Below, in pieces: positions 22,601-34,088 of a DNA stretch of 64,000 bases; position 1 is the first letter of the stretch; each line of letters starts with the position of its first letter. Under the pieces are notes generated by a model that ran no database searches, was not told the origin of the DNA, and worked only from the letters and a program-made list of their open reading frames with translations. The DNA is from Anastrepha obliqua. Taxonomy: Eukaryota > Arthropoda > Insecta > Diptera > Tephritidae. Where the stretch lies: the NCBI RefSeq assembly GCF_027943255.1, contig NC_072893.1:38462001-38526000 (forward strand), given 5' to 3'. A program made the position numbers and the translations under genes.

Positions 22601-24247
22601 CAACCCGCAGTTATAGTGAACAGAAAATTTCACAGAAATAATGGATTTTGAAAAAAATTGTTTCAGTATTGAAAATTTTTGTCTTTTTTTGGGTTTATTT
22701 GCTATTACTCTACACCGCATGTTCACTGCCTTTTTATTGCCACTCCTATTTTGTGTACAAATATATTAATTTTGTTGAACATATTTATACCCCAAAATAT
22801 TAAGGCCGAGCTTCTTCACCAATTTGTGTTGTGCAACTTTATTTATTCCTACATATGAAGAGCTCTATAAATTCGCGCCACCTGGAAGAGGTTGAAAGTG
22901 TTTGTAAGCAGTCTAATCGGAATATGGATGAAGGAGGAGTCTCTCGTCCAAAATATATTAAGGCAACTCTTAAACCAGCACAAGGGCCCTATTTTACTAC
23001 TCTTTTACTACATCGACTGACCAAACTACCTCTTTCTCTTTCATATTTATTTTTTAGGTATTTTGTACGTTCGCGCAAAAACACGTGTAATATTTTGCTA
23101 CATTTACAAAACCATATTTTTCTTTCAATTTTGTTTCGAGCGAAAAATTTTAAAAGCCTTGAAAATATTGTCGTACCATAGAAACACACACAATCAGCAG
23201 TAAAACAACTGTGGGTCAGTGTTCAAAATCAGTACCATACGTGAGTACAACAAATACGTAGTATATACAAGTAAATTGGCCAAGAGAAGGGGGTTTAGTT
23301 TGAATGTAAGCGCTGAAACGTACATAAATCAAATTTTATTTCCTGGCTGCAGGCGAGGCGCAAAATATTGCAAATACCCAAATAACGACGGTCATTGCGA
23401 GTAGGTACTGGAATGGCATAGCTGCGATCGCGCTTATGTACATATGGAACTGCAGATTGGTATACATTGGTAGAGTAAGTGCATAACCTGCAGGAAAAAA
23501 TTGAATTATTGCAGCTACTGTATGACTAGTTTCGAGCTGTGAGTCCAACTCAAGATTAGTTCTAAGACTTTGATGGTCGAGTCTTCCCGCATTACTCCTC
23601 AACTTCTGTAGTTATTTATTCATCCTGAGAGCTAGACCACTGCGATACGAGTATAAATGGCTAAGTTGGACATTATTTGCAGAAAATGGCACTTAGGGAA
23701 TCCAAGAGGAAGACATTTACTGCAATACGTCGCTGAATCAAAACCAATCCATTGGCATGGATTCTCACATTGGCACAGAAACTAGTAAAGTGTTTTCCCC
23801 CATTAGAGTATTTTTCCCATTAATCAGCTTTTTAATCTTTATAATGCTTTGTATAGGACGGGTCGAAAAGGCGTAAAACAACAATATTATTTTTTTTAAG
23901 TGAAACTTCTTAGGCATCGATGGACGAGCGATAATGGAGAGTAAAATTTCAAGGCCATACAACGTTTTGGGCATTTTCGTTCCGCGAGAGAGAAAAAAGA
24001 TGTAACGTAGAGGAAAAGGAGAGAGAGAGCTCTATACCTTATATATTTCTTAGATACACTTTAGGCTATTCACGTCTCCCTTTTGCGCGGTCCTTCGTCT
24101 TGCCTCCCACTCCTACGCTAAGGCTCTAGTCTAAGCCATACGAGGTTACTCGTATTGCGCAGTGGAGTAAGAGAGAATCACGTATACATATATACAAGGC
24201 TTTAGAATATAACAGGGAGAGAAAGAGAGTGACGCGTCAACGTAAAG

Positions 24248-24440
24248 CACTAACGCCATGTTACCATCGTAGAGCGAAAGAGAGCAACATAGTGTTAGAA
24301 TAGGATAGATAGTATTGCGCATACGCGTGCCTTGTCTATGCTCGTTATAGTGTTAGACGTTATATGTGCGCACGGCTCTAACGCCACGTTAATACATCGG
24401 AGCGAGAGAGAGCAACGTATAGTTAGAATACGACAGATCA
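24248..24440. repeat. Diverged tandem duplication, period about 128 bp
   Basis: The words CTAACGCCA(T/C)GTTA, GAGCGA(A/G)AGAGAGCAAC and AGTTAGAATA(G/C)GA(T/C)AGAT occur at 24250-24311 and again at 24378-24438 in the same order. Confidence 0.7.
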
Positions 24441-24582
24441 TGTTGTGTGTGCTGTGGCAGTACGCGTTGGCGACAGACGCTTTATATACGCAGTTGATAT
24501 ACCATGTGTATTATTTGTAAATTTTGTCTATTTGTATTCTCTGCAAATGCTAGGAATTTATTTATATATACCTATTCTTTCT

Positions 24583-24632
24583 CTCTCTCGCTCTCTCTCT
24601 CTCTCTCGGGCCTCTCCCTCTTTCTTTGTATG
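24583..24632. repeat. (TC)n microsatellite
   Basis: Interrupted CT/TC run followed by a CT-rich stretch. Confidence 0.9.
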
Positions 24633-25481
24633 CCTTGAAAATTTCACTTCTGTTATGTGTACTACGCTACACGAACTTCTTAATTTTTTTTTTGGAATAC
24701 ATGCCATTTTATTTGTAATATGACAACGGTCAACTATCCGCCTCAGCTTCTCATGGTGGTAGAGATCCAAGAGCACAAAATTTCAATGGCTGCTGCATAA
24801 ATCAGGTTGAATTTATATAACGGCCTGGTTTATGTGAACTGTGAGGCACCGAATATTACTTGATAGACTGCAAAAAACTTTAAATTGAAGGTCTAGTGAG
24901 GAAACAAGAAACTTATTTTATAAAGAAACTTTAACTTATTACTATTTAAGAATATAGGACACAATTTTAAGCAAATAGCTATGTGATATGGTAAAATTAG
25001 ATCCGAGGAGCAATTTGAAGTTTAATTTTTGCAAATGTTATAAGGCGAAAAGAATTTGTTTGTGTCGGTCGCATAGTAATCGGCTCTCTATACAAAACAG
25101 ATTTTCAATTGTAATTAGTGCGAAAACTGAAAATAAAACGTTATTAAAGCAAGTGCGAAGGTGTAGTGCTTCTATCGTGATAAATGTGGGTGCTACCCGG
25201 GACACAATAAAGAAAAATAGACTAAAACTTTATAAAATTACCTAAGTTTTGGATGAAAATTTCTCCTTCGTTATCAACATCCAAATCTCCCGCGCAACTT
25301 TTTATCAGTTGATAAACAAAAACAGCTGATAATTAACGTCAACATAGATTTTAATTAAGTGTATACCTAAAAGTATACTACAAAAATTAAGGTGTTATAA
25401 TATTGTATAACAGTTTATAAGTTCAGAGTTTCCATCTGTCCAATAGAACTTATTAAAATAAAAATTTGTAAACTTTACAAT

Positions 25482-25572
25482 TAAAAAAAAACAAAAAAAA
25501 AAAAAAAATAAAAAAAAAAATAAAATAAAATAAAAAAAAAAAAAAAATAAAAAATAAAAATAAAAAAAAATT
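25482..25572 (+). other. A-rich leader upstream of ORF1
   Basis: About 90 bp consisting almost only of A with scattered T, ending 13 bases before the ORF1 ATG at 25586. It lies inside the element's transcribed leader, not at its 3' end. Confidence 0.85.
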
Positions 25573-25585
25573 ATAAACATTAAAA

Positions 25586-26947
25586 ATGACCCAAACACCA
25601 CCTCCAGGAGGTGGAAGGGCCGCGGAACCATCTATAAGTCGGAGTGTTAGAGGTAATACTAACTCAGAGATCGACGATTTAAAAAAGAAATTGAAAGAAC
25701 TAGAAAAGCTTTGCCTCCAATTAAAAGTTGAAAACCAAAAACTCAAAGCGGAAAGTAATATTTCAAACTCATCCAATACAAAACAAACTTCAAACATAAA
25801 TCCGGAACAGTATGAGACTGATGAAGAAGATCTTGCACGGGAAACCGACTGGATCCTTAAAAAAAGCAAGAGACAAAGCAAAAAACGAAAGGCTGAAGAA
25901 TCTCCTGAAATGGAACATATAAATAGTTTTCCACTGAGAATTCAAAATGCCACTGTCATAAATCAAAGTAAAAAGCGTGACCTTCGGCCCCTACCAATTA
26001 TGGTTTCAAACGTCGAAAATTATCAGGACCTTAGAAATCTTGTTCAAAAAGCAGCCAAAAGTCACTTTGCTATAAAACTTTTAAATAATGAAACATACAA
26101 AATTAATGCATCTTCAAGTGATGATTACAGATCCATTACAAAAATGCTCACCATTTCAAATTCATCTTGGTACTCCTACGAAGATAAACAAACACGTCCA
26201 ATAAAAGTGATGATCAAAAACTTACACCATTCATGTACCCCAATTTCGATAGTGGCTGACATTAAAGAACAAGGCTTTAACATAACGAATGTCGTAAACA
26301 AGTTAAAATGGAAAACCCGCGAACCACTAAACATGTTTCTTGCCACATTCGACTCCACCGAAGACATCAAGAAAATTTATGAAATTAAATACATTCTGCA
26401 TTCTGTCGTTATAATCGAACCAGTTAAAAATTCCAAAGTTATTCCACAATGCAAAAATTGCCAAGCTTTTGGCCACACAAGAAACTTCTGCGGCAAATCA
26501 CCCAGATGTGTCAAATGCAGCGGAAAACATAAAACTATCGAGTGTACTAAAGAAATGAATGAAAAGCCCAAATGCTGTAACTGTGGTGAAGACCACCCGG
26601 CCAATTACCGTGGATGCGTAATTGCGAAAGAGCTTCAAAAAATGCGAAATAAAACTGGTCAGAAACAAAATACGGCTACTGATAATCAGCCTAATAATAT
26701 ACGTCCTGTTAATATGACAAAACATAATAATAGCCAAGCAATTTTACATAGTAATCGGAATAAACCAACCCTTTCCGACGTAGTAAAAGGTAAAGGTAGT
26801 GAAAAACTGGTTATAACCAAAACCCAAACAAAAAGTGAAGATATTCTCGCTCAAATCCTTAATAAATTAAATAAGCAAGAAGTTTTTAATACAGACCTCC
26901 AAAAGAGACTAAATAATCTCGAACAAAAGTTAAAAACATTGTTATGA
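25586..26947 (+). CDS. Jockey-type ORF1 protein (Gag-like, three zinc knuckles)
   Basis: The protein is 453 aa and intact. It is the nucleic-acid-binding protein of the retrotransposon, which packages element RNA into RNP particles. Visible parts: a predicted coiled coil at about residues 30-58 (DDLKKKLKELEKLCLQLK), a basic segment near 95-105 (KKSKRQSKKRK), a central RRM-like region (about 150-280) and three CCHC knuckles at about 289-345. The knuckles read CKNCQAFGHTRNFC, then CVKCSGKHKTIEC, then CCNCGEDHPANYRGC. The third, with HPANYRGC, is the hallmark of Jockey-clade Gag proteins. A second coiled coil lies at the C-terminus (LNKLNKQEVFNTDLQKRL). The stop codon TGA (26945-26947) overlaps the ORF2 ATG at 26944. 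Confidence 0.92.
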   Translation: MTQTPPPGGGRAAEPSISRSVRGNTNSEIDDLKKKLKELEKLCLQLKVENQKLKAESNISNSSNTKQTSNINPEQYETDEEDLARETDWILKKSKRQSKKRKAEESPEMEHINSFPLRIQNATVINQSKKRDLRPLPIMVSNVENYQDLRNLVQKAAKSHFAIKLLNNETYKINASSSDDYRSITKMLTISNSSWYSYEDKQTRPIKVMIKNLHHSCTPISIVADIKEQGFNITNVVNKLKWKTREPLNMFLATFDSTEDIKKIYEIKYILHSVVIIEPVKNSKVIPQCKNCQAFGHTRNFCGKSPRCVKCSGKHKTIECTKEMNEKPKCCNCGEDHPANYRGCVIAKELQKMRNKTGQKQNTATDNQPNNIRPVNMTKHNNSQAILHSNRNKPTLSDVVKGKGSEKLVITKTQTKSEDILAQILNKLNKQEVFNTDLQKRLNNLEQKLKTLL

Positions 26948-29608
26948 TTGATAACCTTCGAATTGTAGCGTGGAACTCGAATGGATTATTAAAAAACCAA
27001 AAGGAACTCGAACTACTTTTAAATATAGAAAAAATAGATATTTGCCTAATATCCGAAACACACTTTACTACACAAAACCACATTTCCTTCAAAAATTATA
27101 ATGTCTATCACACAATACATCCGAACAATTGCGCAAGAGGAGGTACTGCAGTAATTATTAAAAACAGTCTAGAACACTACGAAGAAAATAAAATTAGCTC
27201 TGACATTCTCCAAACAACAACTGTTTCAGTAAGGTTAAAACACCAATATATGTATGTCAATCACAGCTATTTACTGTCCACCGAGGTACACGATATCATC
27301 TGACGACTTCAAAACTCTTATTAATATGCACAAACGCAAATTTATTATTGGTGGAGATTTTAACGCGAAAAATACTTATTGGGGATCGCGCCTTACTACA
27401 ACCAAAGGTCGGGAGCTACTTAAAGCGGCCCAAGAAACCGGATGTGATTTCAGTTCTACTGGAAAACCAACGTACTGGCCAACAGATGTAAACAAAAAAC
27501 CAGATTTAATTGATTTTTTCATGGTCCGAAAAGTATCCCAAAACTTCGTCAAAATAGAAGAGGGATTAAGTCTGAATTCTGACCATTCCCCTATATACTT
27601 GACCATAAGTGAATCAGTTGTTGAAAAAGAACCAAATCTGACTCTGTACAACAGATACACTGACTGGGCTTCGTTTAAATCAACACTTAGCACCGCAATG
27701 CATTTTTCTGCACCAATATTGACAGCTGAAAGTTTGGAGGTTGAGATCGATTCTTTTACGAAGAAAATTCAGAAAGCTGCTTGGGAAAACACGCCGGAAT
27801 TGAGGCGGAAAACGATAGGCACCAACTACCCTAAAGAAATAAAACTTCTTCTTGCAAAAAAGAGAAAACTTCGCCGGAAGTGGCAGCAAACTCGTTTACC
27901 TGCAGATAAAACGAAACTCAACAATGCAGCAACTGCATTAAAAAAAGAAATAGCAGTTATTGAAAATGAGTCAATGCAACGTTACCTATCAGAGCTTTCA
28001 GCTGATAAAAAAGATGACTATTCTCTCTGGAAAAGTACAAAGTATTTAAAACGACCAATATGCCATGTTCCACCTATTAGAAATGAAAATAGTACTTGGG
28101 CTAGAAGCGATGCAGAAAAAGCCACTGCTTTTGCGAAGTATTTGAAAAAAACTTTCACACCTAATAAGAGTAACTACGACTTAAACCCCTGTGGTACATA
28201 TGAAAACCGTTCTGAAATTCCACAAATTACATTAAATGAGCTCAGAAAGGAAATCAAGCAACTTAAAGATAAAAAAGCTCCAGGCTTCGACCTTATAACT
28301 GCAGAAGTTTTAAAACAATTGCCAAATAAAGCCCTAAAACGATTGGCTTATCTTTTCAATACAGCTATTAAACTAAAATATTTTCCTGGACTGTGGAAAG
28401 TTGCGGAAGTTATAATGATTCCAAAACCAGGAAAAGATCCTCACGACGTGTCTTCATACCGTCCGATTTCTCTGTTATCACAAATATCCAAGTTGTTTGA
28501 AAAACTAATATTCCTCAGGTTGAAACCCATTATTGAATTAAAAAATCTAATACCTTCTCACCAATTTGGTTTCCGAAGTAAACACTCCACGTTGGAACAA
28601 GTCCATAGAATAATATCAGAAATCGAAAAAGCATTAGAGGAAAAGAAGGTATGTTCAGCAGTTTTCCTCGACGTCGCACAGGCGTTCGATAAAGTATGGC
28701 ATGAAGGCTTGATTTACAAATTAAAGACTTGCCTCCCATACCAATATTGTAGTCTGCTGGAGTCATATATTACTTCAAGATATTTAAGAATTAAACAGGG
28801 AAAGGAATATTCTGAACTGGTTGAAATAAAAGCCGGCGTACCACAAGGTAGCATCCTGGGTCCAATCCTGTATATTCTTTATACCCGAGATTTACCACTA
28901 ATGGCAAATTGTTTAACTGCCACCTTCGCTGACGACACTGCAATTTTATGTGTTGAAAATACAGAAGAAAAAGCTGCAAGGAACCTTCAAACTGCAATCG
29001 ACTCTATGGTATCATGGACGAGAAAATGGGGAATCAAACTCAATAACAGTAAATCCATTCACGTGAATTTTACAAATAAAATTACAAAATACCAACCAAT
29101 AATGATTTCTAATGAAAAAGTCCCATTCGCTAATACTGCAAAATACCTAGGTATTACCCTAGATGCGAAGTTGCGATGGAAAGAGCATATAAAAATAAAA
29201 CGAAATGAGCTTAACATCAGGCTAAACAAAATGAACTGGCTAATTGGATGGAAATCGCATTTATCCATATATAACAAATTATTGCTCTATAAACAAACAT
29301 TAAAACCATTATGGGCCTATGGTGCACAGCTTTGGGGTTGCGCCAGTGAAGAAAATATCAATGTAATACAACGCTTTCAAAACAAAGTGCTGAGAATCAT
29401 CGTTAAAGCACCCTGGTACGTCAGAAATGCTGATATTCATCGGGACCTTAAAGTTAACACTGTAACTGAAGAAATTAAGAAAATAGCAGAAGCGCACCAA
29501 ATTCGACTTCAAGGGCATGTAAACGAAGAAGCTAGGAGCATCCTTAGTAACCCGTGCCCAGTTCGAAGATTAAAGAGGAAAAAACCACATGAACTTGCTG
29601 GCTATTAA
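26944..29608 (+). pseudogene. Jockey-type ORF2: AP endonuclease and reverse transcriptase, one frameshift
   Basis: ORF2 starts with the apurinic-type endonuclease (IVAWNSNGLL, LISETHFT, GGTAVII, then IIGGDFNAKNTYWGS and LNSDHSPI), which nicks the target. The RT follows with KAPGFDLITAEVLKQL, SYRPISLLSQISKLFE, VFLDVAQAFDKVWHEG (motif A), GVPQGSILGPILYILY (motif B) and ATFADDTAIL (motif C, both Asp present; FADD at 28925-28936). Thumb and connection domain continue to the stop at 29606-29608. The frame breaks in the endonuclease at 27249-27256, where TATG is present twice in a row. The downstream frame is then open for about 780 codons. No RNase H, as expected for Jockey. Confidence 0.9.
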
Positions 29609-29737
29609 CAGAAAATAAGAAATATTGTTTGTAATTTCTTTTTATCAATTGTAATTTATTTTCGAATCAAACTGCTCGTTAGTTTCTGAACTAGTTGTAG
29701 TGTAATTAAACATTGTAATTTACTTATTATGTTTGAA

Positions 29738-29773
<36 letters not shown>

Positions 29774-29794
29774 TTATAAGGTTTTATGCTTAAA

Positions 29795-30900
29795 AACTCG
29801 GTACTTATCGACTATTAACTTTTATCGATTTATTGTTGATAAGTTTTCGATACATTTTTTATTGTTTTGCCCTAAGCTTTCAAAAATTATGGATTATTGA
29901 CTTTTCTCGATTTATTGTTGATAAGTTTTCGATAAATTTTTATTGTTTTTGTCCTAAGTTATTAAAAATTATCGATTATTAATTTTTATCGATTTATTTT
30001 CGAAAATTTCTTTATACATTTTTTATTGTTTTTGTGTAAAATTATCAAATTTATTGTTTTTTGTCCTAAGTTATTAAAAATTATCTATTATTAACTTGTA
30101 TTGATTTATTTTCGAAAAGTTCTCGATAGTTTCTTATTGTGTAAAGTTATGAAAAATGATGGATTATTAATTTTTATCGATATATTTTCGACAAATTCCC
30201 CACACATTTTTTATTGTTTGTGTGTAAAGTTATCAAAAATTATCGAGAGGTAACCTTTACTGATTTATTGCCAATAAGTTTGCGATACAGTTTTTGTTGA
30301 TTTTGTGTAAGGTTTTCAAAAATTATCGATTATTAACTTTTATCGATTTATTTTCGACAAGTTTTCGATATATTTTTTACTGTTTTTGTGCTAAGTTATG
30401 CAAAATTATCGAATATTAACTTTTATCGATTCATTGTCGATAAGTTTTCGATACGTTTTTATTGTTTCTGTCCTAAGTTATCAAAAATTATCGATTATTA
30501 ATTTATGTCGATTTATTTTCGACAAGTTCTCGACACATTTTTTTATTGTTTTTGTGTAAAGTTATCAAAACTTATCGATTATTAACTTTTCTTGATTTAT
30601 TGTCGATAAGTTTGCGAAACATTTTTATTGTTTTTGTGTAAACTGTTCAAAAATTATCGATTATTGACTTTTATCGATTTATTTTCGATAAGTTTGCGAT
30701 ACATTTTTTATTGTTTTTGTGTAAAGTTTTGTAAAATTATCGACTATTGACTTTTATCGATTTATTTTCGAAAAGTTTTCGGTACATTTGTTATTGGTTT
30801 TCGGAAAGTTATCAAAAATCCTCGATTATTAACTTTTAGCGATTTATTGTCTCTTTCGATACATTTATTATTGGTTTTGTGATAAGTTATCCAAAATCAT
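29795..30900. repeat. Satellite-like tandem array, 13 monomers of about 83 bp
   Basis: The monomer start word AA(T/C)TATCGATTATTAAC or a close variant recurs at about 29807, 29886, 29965, 30077, 30155, 30238, 30320, 30403, 30486, 30572, 30652, 30735 and 30816. Spacing is 78-86 bp except one of 112. Each monomer contains TTTATCGATTTATT(G/T)TCGATAAG, in which TATCGA and TCGATA can pair across a 7-base loop, then TTTTTATTGTTTTTGTG. Monomers are clearly diverged from each other. The array begins about 25 bp after the Jockey element's poly-A tail. Confidence 0.92.
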
Positions 30901-32776
30901 AATGATTTTCCTACATCAACAAACATCACTTTTATTTTATTTCGTAGTTCAAAAAGCGGGACAAATTACACAAGTTCAACACTTTTCCAGAATATTCAAA
31001 TGCCATCTCATAAGTACAGGGCTTATAAAGTTCAAATTGAACACATAATCTGAATAGAAATTCATTATTCATCAGTACAATTAATATGATGATGATTTAC
31101 ACAAGACTTATAAATTAGTCGATTACTGCACTGATCACTTCATCTGAGTTTGGTCTGAAGAGTCATACTCAGGTATTTTGCCGTGTTATGATACGAGACT
31201 TTCACTCCATTTATATATTGTGGAAAATATCTCATTTTATTTTTACATGAAGTCAATGTGATTTTGGGATTTTGTTTTATTTAATTTTATGCGCCAAGTA
31301 AATGTCCACTCACAGATTCTGTTTAACCAAAGAAGATTGAAGATTTGCAGCTGCCTCAATTTGTGAATTTACATCTGACAAACGCGTTCTGATCGGTAGG
31401 CAAATCGCATGTTAAAATTAGGTAAAGGACGGAACCCAAAATACTACCCTGTGGAACACAAGCTTTAATTCATATTTAAAGTTATGAAAAGTTACATATG
31501 AAACATTCTGTTTTTTTTTTTAAACAACACTTTCCACGCACTGTACTGGACAGATGCAATTGCACTATATTTCCAACTGGGCCGTCGCTCATTGTATATT
31601 GATACAACAGCTATCCGCTACTTGCCTTGTTATTGCATTTGCTGTGATTGTTGTACTGCGACCCGGCGGCACAGCGTGACACCACAATGTGCGCCATCGC
31701 TGCTGTAACGATTTGCCGCTGTCAAAGCCGGCGATGACGGCGTTATAAAAACCCACCACGCTGTCATTTTAAATTATGGCGCATTGCACTCAGCGCGAGC
31801 TTAAACACAAATGCATACGCGCTACGTTCGCCTTACACCACGAACATATTTTATATGAAATTGAGCGTGTGCGCGTTTGTATTGGTGTGTCGGCCGCTCG
31901 CTACATAGGCGCTGCCATAATAATTACTTGAAAGCGTGTGATTTATACGAATAGTTTGGAGAACATTCTCACAAAAGAAACAACCAAAACAACAAAAAAC
32001 AACAAAAAAAATCCTGAGCGCCCATGCACACTTTCACAACAATGGTGATATCCCTATTTTGGAGCCCAGTTAGCGCTGCTTGATTGCGCTGCGGCTGTAG
32101 TGGGCATAGTTACTGCTTCGCGCGTACTCTCTGAGATAACAACGCCATTTGGTTTCAGCGAATATATTTTGTTTCTGTTGCTTTTTTGTGCACCAACCAT
32201 CAGCTTGGCGCTTTAGCGGAAATTTACTAAAATACACCAGTAATTAATTTTAGATTTTTTACAAGCTGGTACATGTGGGGGCGTATGCAGGCCGCTTGTC
32301 CGCTCTGCTTTTGCGCAGAGGTGCTTTTACAAAATTTTTGGTTTGCTCTAATTGTTTGTTGGTGAGCGACAAATAGCTTTTTGGTCATCAATTAAATTAA
32401 TGTGTTCATAAAAGTTGGCTATTAAGCTGTTGAAAGTGAAATATGTAAGACGATTTTTCATTGCCAATATTAAAACCATAAATAAAGAAACGACTTGGCG
32501 CATTTTTATCCGAACGTAGGTGTACATAAGGAATTTTTTCAATTCAAAAGTTATTAGAAGCTCGGGTGCTGGAAAAACCGAAGGCATAAGCACTTAGGTT
32601 AGCTAAGGTGAAGATGGGTACAAAAGTACAAGAAAAGCGACATTTTTATGCAATTGACTTCGGACAGCTGGGTTAAATCAACAAAGTGCATGGAGAATTA
32701 TTATTATAGTATTACTTTTTTATTTCATTATAATCCTCTCAAGTGAAAGCCACTTTTCATATCATACGTATATGTA
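30901..32776. other. Non-transposon intergenic DNA with a GC-richer segment
   Basis: No coding region recognised. At 31560-31960 the base composition is richer in G and C than the surroundings, with few decayed-repeat words and a TATAAAA box near 31744-31750. It could be promoter or enhancer DNA of a host gene, but no matching first exon was found. Confidence 0.35.
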
Positions 32777-34088
32777 CGAGGTGTGTTCAAAAAGTATCGC
32801 GAATTTTGTGTTTTTTTCAAAAATGATTTATTTATTCATTAATATTTTTTTGCCCCTTCCAAAGTAATCCCCATGGGATATTATGCACTTGTGCCAACAT
32901 TTTTTCCAATCTTCGAAGCACTTCAAAAAATCATTTTTTTTATCTTGATCAGCTCCTCCTTCGATGCCGTCTTTATCTCGTCCATCGCAGCGTAGTGTCA
33001 TTCCTTCATGGGCCTCTTCAGTTTCGGGAACAAGAAAAAGCCAGCAGGGGCCAGATCTGGGGAATACGGTGTCTTTGGCATTAGGCATCATTAGTGTGTT
33101 GTTTGTGGCCAAAAAGTCGCTCATAAGCAACAATGTGTGAGCAGGGCGTCATCGTTATGCAAGAGCCAATTTTTGTTCTTCCACAAAGCCGGGGGTTGCT
33201 GGCGGATTGCTTCGCGCAAGTTGCGCACAACTTGCAGATAATATTCCTTTTTGACCGTTTTATCCTGTGACAAGAACTCATGATGCCATCGAAGAAAACC
33301 GTAATCAAAACTTTTCCATTCGACCGAACTTGGCGCGCTTTTTTCGGTCTTGGTTCGTGCGGCAGCTTCCATTGAGATGACTGAGTTTTGGTTTCCACGT
33401 CATAACCATAAAACCACGATTCGTCATCAGTTATGAATCTCTGGAGTAAATTTGGGTCGCCGCGGACAGAGTCCAACATCTCATTAGCAATGTTCATGTG
33501 ATGCTGCTTTTGGTCGAAATTGAGCAGTTTTGGTACGAATTTTGCGGCGACCCGTCTCATGCCCAAATCATTGAAAAAATTCGAATAGCGCGAGCAAATC
33601 GATATGTCTAGGTCCTCAACAACTTCACTAACGGTGATTCGACGATTGGCCAATACCATTTTTTTCACTTCATCAATTTTTTTGTCTGTTGTTGAAGTGC
33701 TCGGGCTTCCGGCACGCTTTTCGTCGTTCACATCTTCTCGGTCTTCTGACAACATTTTGCACCACCGATAAACGTTGCTTTGGTCCAAAGTAGCTGCTCC
33801 CTATGACACATTCGGAATGTATCTGCGCACCTAATTTCGTTTTTCGCACAAAATTTTATACGGGTTCTTTGATCCATCTTTTAGAATAGGTAAAAATCGA
33901 AGACGAGCCGAAACACGTGCAAGCAAAGCAGCTGTCAACAATTAACTGAACATTCAAAATGGCCGAACTCGTTGGCACGAGTGAGAGACATGAGTATCAA
34001 CATATCGCCTCAAAAAAATCGAAATTCGAATATATGATATGTAACCTGCGAAAATTCAAAATTCGCGATACTTTTTGAACACACCTCG
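32777..34088 (-). mobile_element. Mariner element with complete terminal inverted repeats
   Basis: Both ends begin CGAGGTGTGTTCAAAAAGTA and remain identical for 32 bases (32777-32808 and the reverse complement of 34057-34088). TA flanks each end (32775-32776 and 34089-34090), the normal mariner target duplication. Length is 1312 bp, the standard size for an autonomous mariner with one transposase gene on the minus strand. The transposase is broken, so the copy is non-autonomous but its ends look intact. Confidence 0.95.
32828..33877 (-). pseudogene. Mariner transposase, broken
   Basis: The gene starts at the minus-strand ATG at 33877 (MDQRTRIKFCAKN). A frameshift follows near 33790, then a long frame with the HTH region (MVLANRRITVSEVVEDLDIS). 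The catalytic blocks are ITDDESWFYGYDVET (first Asp), HNDDALLTH (second Asp, in a shifted frame near 33150) and PYSPDLAP (third Asp, shifted frame near 33060). The C-terminus has FLKCFEDWKKCWHKCI and SHGDYF. The pattern matches the D,D34D mariner family. All three catalytic Asp codons can be seen, but at least three frameshifts separate them, so no functional protein is made. Confidence 0.9.

Larger units (their letters stand above)
22610..24984. other. Unassigned DNA
   Basis: No host gene or transposon recognised. A minus-strand frame at 23602-23336 is rich in hydrophobic residues (PFQYLLAMTVVIWVFAIFCA) but matches no family I know. A 30 bp scrap of the SINE-like repeat may lie at 22803-22835. 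Confidence 0.35.
25401..29771 (+). mobile_element. Near-complete Jockey-clade non-LTR retrotransposon
   Basis: A 4.37 kb unit with 5' leader, ORF1, ORF2, short 3' UTR with AATAAA (29737) and a poly-A tail (29740-29771). The 8 bp TGTTATAA occurs just before it (25393-25400) and just after the poly-A (29772-29779) and is the candidate target duplication. The exact 5' end could instead be the CAGT at 25411. All coding domains are present, and the only defect I can find is a 4 bp duplication in ORF2. This is by far the youngest retroelement in the window. Confidence 0.9.

Noticed and set aside
25395..25881. Minus-strand Phe-rich frames
   Set aside because: They are antisense to the A-rich leader and ORF1 of the Jockey element; poly-A read backwards gives Phe runs.
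29795..30900. CRISPR-like regular repeats
   Set aside because: The monomers are contiguous and diverged with no unique spacers, and the genome is eukaryotic; it is a tandem satellite-like array.
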